DNA from: an uncultured Pirellulales bacterium
GTDB lineage: Bacteria > Planctomycetota > Planctomycetia > Pirellulales > Lacipirellulaceae
Length of the DNA: 11,312 nucleotides
Assembly: GCA_947258835.1 (NCBI GenBank)
Contig: CAMYJY010000035.1
Span: 5,431 to 16,742 of the forward strand
Direction: 5' to 3'
Under the pieces are notes generated by a model. The model ran no database searches. It was not told the DNA's origin and saw only the letters and a list, made by a program, of their open reading frames with translations. This document shows positions 7,201 through 11,312 of the stretch, piece by piece. The position numbers were made by a program, and so were the translations under genes. How positions within the stretch are numbered: position 1 is the first letter of the stretch; each line of letters opens with the position of its first letter.

Positions 7201-8576
7201 CGTTGATTCACCCGAGCCAACCCCTGGTTGGCCGCGGCATCCTGGGGCTGATCATTGAGCACCAACATGTAAGCTTGCTTGGCCAAGTCAAACATGCCCA
7301 ATTGTTCATAACACCGTGCCAGCAGATTTCCCGCTCGCGCCTGCAGCGCGCGATTGTTGATCAATAATGGCCGCACCCGTTTGAAATCCCGGGCGGCCTC
7401 CAACCATTGACCTTTGGTAAATTTCACGCGGGCCTTCACGTAGTCAATCATGGGCATCAGGCCCGGCACATTGAGATTGGTCAGTTCCTTCAACGCCTTG
7501 GAGATGCTGGCATAGTCTTTGTTGACAAAGTACACATCAATCTTGAGCAGCATCAGCATCAGAGCCTGCTGCTTGCCGAATTTAAGCACCGCCTCGTCCA
7601 CCAGCTTCACGGCGGCGTCATAATTCTTCCGCAAAAACTCTGTTTGCGCCAGCAGCGTGTAAAACCGCATGTCCTCTGGATGTTCTTGCCGGGCTCGGAC
7701 CAACACCTCGTAGGCCTGATCCGGGTTCTCGTTCTGCATGGCAAATGATGCCTGGCGGTAAAGAATGGCCGCATCCTGGGGATCCAGGGCAGCGGCTTGC
7801 TGCAGCGCCTCGGCGGCTTCCTCCTGATTGCCCAGCATTTCCTCGAACAAGGACAACCTCAAATGGGCCACCGCGGACTCCGGATTCATGGCGACCATTC
7901 GGTCGATGATAATCCGGCTGAGCTCCCTGTATTTGGAGCTGCGGAAATAAGACCGAGCAAGCATGTAATAGATCTCTGGCTCGTCCGGAACCAATGCGCC
8001 ATCTTCCCGAAACTTTTTGCTTTTGCGGTTGAACCCGATAAGTTTGGCCGCCAATTCGTTGCCGCGGCGATTGTCTTTCGCACGGTACAAGGCCCGTACC
8101 TGCAACAGATTCAGTTCCGGATCGCCAGGATTCTCTCGCAACAACTCCTCCACATGCTCAAGGGCATCCGCAGCGCGTTCCGCGGGAAAAAGCGTGAGAA
8201 TCAATTTGGCCAGTTCCAGTCGCAGCTGGGGGTCCCCGGTGCGGCGCACGGCATCTTCCAGGGCCCCCCAAGCCCGTCCTCGCTGCTCACGATCGGCCTC
8301 CGGAAGGTCCAGGACTTCGAGGCCGATATTTGCCAACGCAATCCGCGCCGCAGCTTCATCTTCTTCATCGCGACGGAGCAGCACGTAGTCGCTTTGTTGC
8401 TCGAAGGCCTCCAGGTAGTTTCCCTCGGCCAGCTCTTGCTGCGCGCGGTCGCGCCGCGCCCCAGCCAGGCGACTCACCTGCCAAGAACGCAGAAAGTAGG
8501 CGACAATCCCCAGCACCACGGCACCGACGAAGAGCCCAATGACCAGCTGGTGGTTAATTCGATAGCGCTGCTGCAT
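4296..8576 (-). CDS. Very large membrane-anchored tetratricopeptide repeat protein
   Basis: The 1426-residue product has an N-terminal transmembrane segment (about 11-29, LVIGLFVGAVVLGIVAYFL) preceded by basic residues, so it is probably an inner-membrane protein with the bulk exposed on one side. Nearly all the rest is helical TPR-like sequence. Clear units are near residues 200-335 (four in a row, for example PEIYYMLARSYFRSSKYRELSRIIIDRMVAMNP), near 420-465, several in the middle (DEAAAALQRALELDP) and in the last 140 residues (YDESIAAYDKILERD, YDQAVEDLLLATS, NPAAAADAWKQAQKL). TPR solenoids are protein-protein scaffolds; no catalytic motif was seen. The ATG at 8576 is chosen because the transmembrane segment follows directly. 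An ATG at 8768 in frame would add 64 residues encoded by an intergenic repeat. No clear Shine-Dalgarno site precedes 8576. It is the first gene of the minus-strand cluster with the secreted TPR protein and the lipoprotein. Function cannot be assigned. Confidence 0.88.
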   Translation of the reverse strand: MQQRYRINHQLVIGLFVGAVVLGIVAYFLRSWQVSRLAGARRDRAQQELAEGNYLEAFEQQSDYVLLRRDEEDEAAARIALANIGLEVLDLPEADREQRGRAWGALEDAVRRTGDPQLRLELAKLILTLFPAERAADALEHVEELLRENPGDPELNLLQVRALYRAKDNRRGNELAAKLIGFNRKSKKFREDGALVPDEPEIYYMLARSYFRSSKYRELSRIIIDRMVAMNPESAVAHLRLSLFEEMLGNQEEAAEALQQAAALDPQDAAILYRQASFAMQNENPDQAYEVLVRARQEHPEDMRFYTLLAQTEFLRKNYDAAVKLVDEAVLKFGKQQALMLMLLKIDVYFVNKDYASISKALKELTNLNVPGLMPMIDYVKARVKFTKGQWLEAARDFKRVRPLLINNRALQARAGNLLARCYEQLGMFDLAKQAYMLVLNDQPQDAAANQGLARVNQRINPQAAETDTGISGLVRSVLALPEAEQDWEKVEQVIEEAAEKFGWTEVQQLVTRAQVLIQRKMYPEAEQLLQTAAQLDPQNASIRHTLVGLAAVDPARGPARALEMLDAIVAAEGSTLRSRARRATLLLALNLETEDLTKQILDLAEGIEEWPVREQTQLLSTLATQLQQLGQLQKSQALWNRVIAMSPEELPPRIQLFENAYQQQDDQAMQEAQQAVLALVKDKQDPNYVLTEAKRMLLAYVQREISREQLAAVRDQLDQALLQRPEWHALHIAYGQLLMALNVDLELALQHFNDALKYGPPSPNALVLHVRLLDQFGQYATAQETMQMLPAAVRRRTLGKVEANVLWNVGEQEEAFLAAQRVAEEQNNDPATQVWFANFAQRAQRLDEAAAALQRALELDPSQLSSWTQLADVQLRAKDGEALQLTLRNAQLALDAEFIPLLMAKSYQYRGLFFHAEDIYLAVLREKQLDPSLNHQLAEFYLIWGRQDDTKQSSAFQCINRILRTAYDGTVPWDNPHVVWAADQAARRLAGTREYQQFVKARRLLERVCSENESPVAQQRLLAEILSTQRDPASQLQAVRIFEDLHQRGQLQKQNLLSLAELLSRTGNWEQAESLLTTALPTFRDDPDIWSAYVNLLLDHGELGKAAAGLNRLQDLAPQSPVYTQLLLRLTFEKGDQQQLRRMLKSLAPQTAGAVDASQLKNVLQVAQLAVRYQVYDLAEELFRFYASRNPEGVFELLRFLALHGDVEEAVEMMREQFQANQNRGSLIQLAVSMMRARRPEIGNNFDAPIDQMVDEALRNDPDSTYLKTLQAELLDAQQKYDESIAAYDKILERDDLIPGIRAAVMNNLGFLLALRGERLDDASQLIEAAMEIYGPVDAMLDTRAVLHMARQRYDQAVEDLLLATSVSSDPVQYYHLAQAQLLAGNPAAAADAWKQAQKLKFDEKLLGRLEQEGYQQIQEQLEAL

Positions 8577-8603
8577 GATTAGAACCGGTGTGCGTGGAAC
8601 GAA

Positions 8604-8632
8604 ACACCTGCCGACTCCAGACGGGCAGGTGT
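8604..8632. repeat. Hairpin in the 5' leader of the large TPR gene
   Basis: ACACCTGCC (8604-8612) and GGCAGGTGT (8624-8632) form a perfect 9-bp stem around an 11-base loop. On the minus strand it would sit about 28 bases before the TPR gene start, if the transcript begins upstream of it. There is no T-run after it in either direction. It could influence translation or be a protein-binding dyad; neither is proven. Confidence 0.55.
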
Positions 8633-8677
8633 GAAATATCGTGAAAATGCCTGGCAGTGTTTTGCCACGGCGAACCC

Positions 8678-8759
8678 TGGGGTGCCACTGCTGGCTCGTC
8701 CAGCAGTGTGCAGCGGGTACCCAGTATCCACGGCTGGACAAGCCAGCCGTGGCACCCGA
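8678..8759. repeat. Inverted pair of REP-like hairpins around a GGGTACCC palindrome
   Basis: Two hairpins lie in opposite orientation: a 9-bp stem (8686-8694 with 8700-8708, loop CTCGT) and a 10-bp stem (8728-8737 with 8743-8752, loop ACAAG). The arms 8678-8708 and 8729-8759 are reverse complements with four mismatches in 31 positions. The axis of symmetry falls exactly in the middle of the palindrome GGGTACCC (8715-8722). The T8689-A8705 pair of one stem is G8732-C8748 in the other, a compensatory change. This resembles the paired REP (BIME) arrangement of proteobacteria. No transposase of the REP-associated type is in the window. Confidence 0.85.
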
Positions 8760-8794
8760 GCATGGCACCCCAGAAAGGCCTGCGTTTATCGTAT

Positions 8795-8927
8795 CTGTTG
8801 GGATGAGGGTGTCAACGACGTGACGCCGTAGGCCCCGCTGCGGTTTGCGAACGAGCGGTGCACGTTGACAATGGGAGTCACCAAATGAGAAGATAGCCCT
8901 GTCGGGATGAGTTTAACGACGGTGTGA
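8795..8927. repeat. Two imperfect direct repeats upstream of purE
   Basis: Copy one (8795-8821) and copy two (8899-8921) share CTGTyGGGATGAG (12 of 13 bases) followed, after 6 or 3 bases, by AACGACG. They are about 100 bases apart. The second copy overlaps the -35 part of the candidate purE promoter, so it could be an operator. A duplicated intergenic fragment is an equally simple explanation. Confidence 0.5.
8865..8894 (+). promoter_or_regulatory. Possible upstream promoter (TTGACA)
   Basis: A perfect TTGACA (8865-8870) is followed after 18 bases by GAAGAT, which matches the -10 consensus at only three of six positions. It is a weak candidate for a purE promoter with a longer leader. Confidence 0.25.
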
Positions 8928-8942
8928 TAGCGGGCATATATT
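8913..8942 (+). promoter_or_regulatory. Candidate purE promoter
   Basis: TTAACG (8913-8918, four of six -35 positions) and TATATT (8937-8942, five of six -10 positions) are separated by 18 bases. Transcription would begin near 8949, giving a leader of about 27 bases that includes the GGGGAG ribosome binding site (8965-8970). The -35 element lies within the second direct repeat. Planctomycete promoters are poorly characterised, so this is tentative. Confidence 0.4.
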
Positions 8943-8975
8943 TTTCAGGAGCGGGTACAGCAGCGGGGAGCAACG

Positions 8976-9470
8976 ATGGCCAACGAATCGGCGCCGCTAG
9001 TCGGTGTCATTATGGGAAGCAAGAGCGACTGGGAGACGATGCGGGCGGCGGCGGAGGTGCTCGAGCAGTTCGCGGTGCCGCATGCGTGCGATGTCGTCTC
9101 CGCCCATCGCACCCCCCACTGGATGAGCGAGTACGCCGAGTCGGCTGTGGACCGAGGTTTGGAAGTAATTATTGCCGGTGCCGGGGGTGCGGCCCACCTG
9201 CCCGGCATGGTGGCCTCGATGACGGTGCTGCCCGTGCTGGGGGTCCCGGTGCAGAGTCGCGCGCTGCAGGGTTTGGATTCGCTGCTGTCGATCGTGCAGA
9301 TGCCGGGCGGTGTTCCCGTGGGCACGCTGGCGATTGGCGCATCCGGGGCCAAAAACGCAGGTCTGTTGGCCATTCGCATCTTGGCCGGCAGCCGCCCCGA
9401 GCTCCGCCAACAGTTGCAGGCTTTTGCCGAGCAACAGTCCGCCCACGTGCGCCAGGACACGCTGACATAA
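8976..9470 (+). CDS. purE: N5-carboxyaminoimidazole ribonucleotide mutase PurE
   Basis: Class I PurE converts N5-CAIR to CAIR in de novo purine synthesis, in the cytoplasm, as an octamer in characterised members. The 164-residue protein shows the family motifs in order: GSKSDW (14-19), VVSAHRTP (40-47) with His44 matching catalytic His45 of E. coli, IIAGAGGAAHLPGM (65-78), LGVPVQS (88-94) and SIVQMPGGVPVGTLAIG (105-121). Length is normal for the class. The start is supported by GGGGAG at 8965-8970, five bases before the ATG. purK follows after 38 bases, as expected for organisms that use the two-step PurK/PurE route rather than class II PurE alone. Identification is secure. Confidence 0.97.
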   Translation: MANESAPLVGVIMGSKSDWETMRAAAEVLEQFAVPHACDVVSAHRTPHWMSEYAESAVDRGLEVIIAGAGGAAHLPGMVASMTVLPVLGVPVQSRALQGLDSLLSIVQMPGGVPVGTLAIGASGAKNAGLLAIRILAGSRPELRQQLQAFAEQQSAHVRQDTLT

Positions 9471-9486
9471 TCCCCATCTCCTGACT

Positions 9487-9498
9487 GCTTCGCGAAGC
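9487..9498. repeat. 12-bp perfect palindrome between purE and purK
   Basis: GCTTCGCGAAGC is a perfect palindrome located 16 bases after the purE stop codon and 10 bases before the purK start. As RNA it can fold only a short 4-bp stem with a CGCG loop. It could be a small operator or have arisen by chance. Confidence 0.4.
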
Positions 9499-9508
9499 TC
9501 TTGATCTC

Positions 9509-10672
9509 ATGCCTGCTGCACCAAGTTCCTGCTCCGACGTGATTCTTCCCGGGGCGACCCTGGGTATTTTGGGCAGCGGTCAGCTGGGACGGATGTTTGC
9601 CCAGGCGGCAGCCCGCTTGGGATATCGGGTGCACGTCTATTCGCCGGACGCGGACAGCCCCACCGGGCAGGTGGCCGCGGCCGCAACGGTCGCCGCCTAC
9701 GACGACATCGCCGCGCTCCAAAAGTTTGCCGCGTCGATTGATGTGGTGACCTTGGAATTTGAAAACGTACCGACGACGGCCGTGGAAACGCTGGCGCAAT
9801 TTGTGCCGGTGCGTCCCGCCGGGCGCGTGCAGCACGTGGTGCAGAACCGCGTGCGAGAAAAACGTTTTTTAGTCGCAGCGGGCGTGTCCTGCACACCGTT
9901 TGTCGAAATCAGCACGGGTGCGGCGCTCGCGGAGGCGGCCGACAGCATTGGCTTTCCCAGCGTGCTCAAAACGGCCGAGTCGGGCTATGATGGGAAAGGG
10001 CAGGCCCACATCAACTCCCTGGAGGAAGCAACTGCGGCCTGGCAAGCACTGGGGCAGGCCCCTGCGATTTGGGAGGGTTGGGTCGACTACCAACGGGAGT
10101 TTTCGGTGCTGGTGGCCCGTTCACCGGCCGGTGCCCTGGCCGTGCACGGTCCGCTGGCCAACGATCACGTCCACCACATCTTGGACGTCTCCGCGATTCC
10201 GCATCCGGCGCTGGCACCCCATGCGGCCGCCGCGGAAGAGATCGCTTGCCGGCTGGCCACTGCGTTTGACTTGGAGGGTCTTTGCTGCATCGAGTTTTTT
10301 CTGACGACTGCAGGCGAGTTGCTGGTCAATGAAATCGCCCCGCGCCCCCACAACTCGGGTCATCTCACGCTGGAAGCCTGTCAGACCTCTCAATTCGAGC
10401 AGCAGGTACGGGCCATCTGCAACCTCCCCTTGGGAACGGGCGAGATCATCCAACCGGCCGCCATGGTCAATCTCTTGGGCGACCTGTGGCAGTCGGGGGA
10501 GCCGGCTTGGGAAGCGGTGCTGGCCGATCCCCGGGTGCGACTGCACTTGTACGGCAAAACCACGCCGCGGCCGGGCAGAAAAATGGGGCATCTCACGGTG
10601 CTGGCCGAGACAGCCGCGGCGGCTACCCAGCGGGCCTTGGCCGCCCGTGCCCGGCTAACGGGTGGATCTTAA
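9509..10672 (+). CDS. purK: 5-(carboxyamino)imidazole ribonucleotide synthase PurK
   Basis: PurK is an ATP-grasp enzyme that carboxylates AIR with bicarbonate and ATP to give N5-CAIR, the substrate of PurE. The 387-residue protein has the N-terminal nucleotide-fold motif LGILGSGQLGRM (18-29), LEFENVP (82-88), NRVREKRFL (113-121), the ATP-grasp glycine-rich loop SGYDGKGQ (158-165), EGWVDYQREFSVLVAR (189-204) and the metal-binding NEIAPRPHNSGH (274-285). The C-terminal domain carries HLYGKTTPRPGRKMGH (346-361). Length and motif order are typical. No strong Shine-Dalgarno site precedes the ATG at 9509, but no later ATG fits upstream of the GILGSGQLG motif, so the start is likely, perhaps aided by coupling to purE. 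It is the second gene of a purE-purK-VWA run. Confidence 0.96.
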   Translation: MPAAPSSCSDVILPGATLGILGSGQLGRMFAQAAARLGYRVHVYSPDADSPTGQVAAAATVAAYDDIAALQKFAASIDVVTLEFENVPTTAVETLAQFVPVRPAGRVQHVVQNRVREKRFLVAAGVSCTPFVEISTGAALAEAADSIGFPSVLKTAESGYDGKGQAHINSLEEATAAWQALGQAPAIWEGWVDYQREFSVLVARSPAGALAVHGPLANDHVHHILDVSAIPHPALAPHAAAAEEIACRLATAFDLEGLCCIEFFLTTAGELLVNEIAPRPHNSGHLTLEACQTSQFEQQVRAICNLPLGTGEIIQPAAMVNLLGDLWQSGEPAWEAVLADPRVRLHLYGKTTPRPGRKMGHLTVLAETAAAATQRALAARARLTGGS

Positions 10673-10688
10673 GAAAACGGAGCCTGCC

Positions 10689-11312
10689 ATGAATCGGACC
10701 CCATCGCAAAGTGCCTTCAGCGCCGTTGAGTTTGCCGAGAACCCGGAGCCGCGGGTCCCCTGCGTGCTCATCGTCGACACATCCACATCGATGAACGGAC
10801 CGCGGCTCGCGGAGCTGAATAAAGGACTGGAGCTGTATCGGCAGGACTTGCTCGCCGATCCGTTGGCGGCCAAACGGGTGGAGGTGGCCCTAATAACTTT
10901 TGGTGGTCGCGTAACGCGCTTGGTCGATTTTGTAACGGCCCATGATTTTCAGCCCCCCAAGTTGCAGGCCATTGGCGGCACGCCGATGGGCGAGGCGATT
11001 GGGGAGGCGCTGGACATGATTGAGGAGCGGAAGGCCAGCTACCGCGAACACGGGGTGGCCTATTATCGTCCGTGGGCTTTCATGATTACAGATGGAGAGC
11101 CCAACGATCACTGGAAACCGATCATCTCGCGGGTCCACCGGGGCGAGCAGGAAAAGGCCTTTAGTTTTTTCGCGGTCGGCGTGGAAGGCGCGAACATGGA
11201 TATTTTGCGGGAGATCTGCGTGCGGACTCCGCTGTGGCTGCAAGGGATGAAATTCCGCGAGCTGTTTAGTTGGCTTTCCAATTCGCAACAATCCGTTTCC
11301 AGATCCTCGCCG
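10689..11312 (+). CDS. TerY-like von Willebrand factor A domain protein (partial, 3' end outside window)
   Basis: 208 codons are visible and no stop is reached. The protein is a single VWA domain with an apparently complete metal-ion-dependent adhesion site: DTSTS (residues 30-34), Thr98 in GGTPMG, and Asp135 in ITDGEPND. Blocks such as LNKGLELYRQDLLADPLAAKRVEVALITFGG, FQPPKLQAIGGTPMGEAI, FFAVGVEGANMDIL and KFRELFSWLSNSQQSVSRS resemble the TerY family of tellurium-resistance-associated VWA proteins. TerY homologues are about 210 residues long, so little is probably missing. GGAG at 10679-10682 lies six bases before the ATG. It begins 16 bases after purK, suggesting co-transcription. In other genomes TerY-like genes often sit beside PP2C phosphatase and Ser/Thr kinase genes; whether that holds here lies beyond the window edge. 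Substrate and role are unknown. Confidence 0.88.
   Translation, partial: MNRTPSQSAFSAVEFAENPEPRVPCVLIVDTSTSMNGPRLAELNKGLELYRQDLLADPLAAKRVEVALITFGGRVTRLVDFVTAHDFQPPKLQAIGGTPMGEAIGEALDMIEERKASYREHGVAYYRPWAFMITDGEPNDHWKPIISRVHRGEQEKAFSFFAVGVEGANMDILREICVRTPLWLQGMKFRELFSWLSNSQQSVSRSSP

Larger units (their letters stand above)
8577..8975. other. 399-bp divergent intergenic region between the large TPR gene and purE
   Basis: The stretch must hold promoters for two divergently transcribed genes. From left to right it contains a 9-bp-stem hairpin (8604-8632) in the leader of the TPR gene, a symmetric pair of REP-like hairpins (8678-8759), two imperfect copies of a roughly 27-base direct repeat (8795-8821 and 8899-8921), and candidate purE promoters. 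Fragments related to the REP arms (GCCACGGC at 8664-8671, GGCACCCC at 8765-8772) flank the pair, suggesting older decayed copies. No real ORF is seen. Confidence 0.7.

Noticed and set aside
8577..8768. 64-residue N-terminal extension of the giant TPR protein
   Set aside because: The extra codons run through the REP-like hairpin pair and leader hairpin, and the protein then begins again with a Met followed directly by a membrane segment. The ATG at 8576 is the better start.
8924..9484. Plus-strand 186-codon frame overlapping purE
   Set aside because: It is out of frame with purE, which has full motif support and a ribosome binding site. The overlapping frame shows no family features.

Overview
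The window looks like chromosomal DNA of a GC-rich bacterium, most likely a planctomycete. This is inferred from a FloA-type flotillin, very large membrane-anchored TPR proteins, sparse operons, few clear Shine-Dalgarno sites and repeat-rich gaps; no rRNA or other phylogenetic marker is present. Seven protein-coding genes are supported. Six are complete and the last runs off the right edge. No tRNA, rRNA, CRISPR array, transposase or phage gene was seen. Layout, left to right: (1) 1-2344, plus strand: a C-tract repeat cut by the window edge, then mnmA (tRNA 2-thiouridylase) and floA (flotillin-like SPFH protein), 116 bases apart. (2) 2345-2502: a convergent gap holding two different short tandem repeats. 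(3) 2503-8576, minus strand: in transcription order, a 1426-residue membrane-anchored TPR protein, a 281-residue secreted TPR protein with an acidic Pro/Ala/Glu tail, and a 202-residue lipoprotein. None of the three can be assigned a precise function. Together they look like an envelope-associated module. The gap 3112-3336 between the last two genes contains several hairpins, one of which fits the ATTCCC-N8-GGGAAT pattern of the neisserial dRS3 repeat. (4) 8577-8975: a 399-base divergent intergenic region with a leader hairpin, a symmetric pair of REP-like hairpins in inverted orientation, two imperfect direct repeats and candidate purE promoters. (5) 8976-11312, plus strand: purE, purK and a TerY-like von Willebrand factor A protein, spaced by 38 and 16 bases and so probably co-transcribed. 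PurK and PurE act in succession in purine synthesis (AIR to N5-CAIR to CAIR). The VWA protein is an unexpected third member. The genes are mostly housekeeping plus an uncharacterised TPR/lipoprotein cluster. The most distinctive non-coding signal is the REP-like pair at 8678-8759: two of the four differences between its arms are compensatory within the hairpin stems. I see no firm evidence for an entirely new system. The best leads are the TPR cluster, the REP-like pair, and whatever follows the TerY-like gene beyond the right edge.
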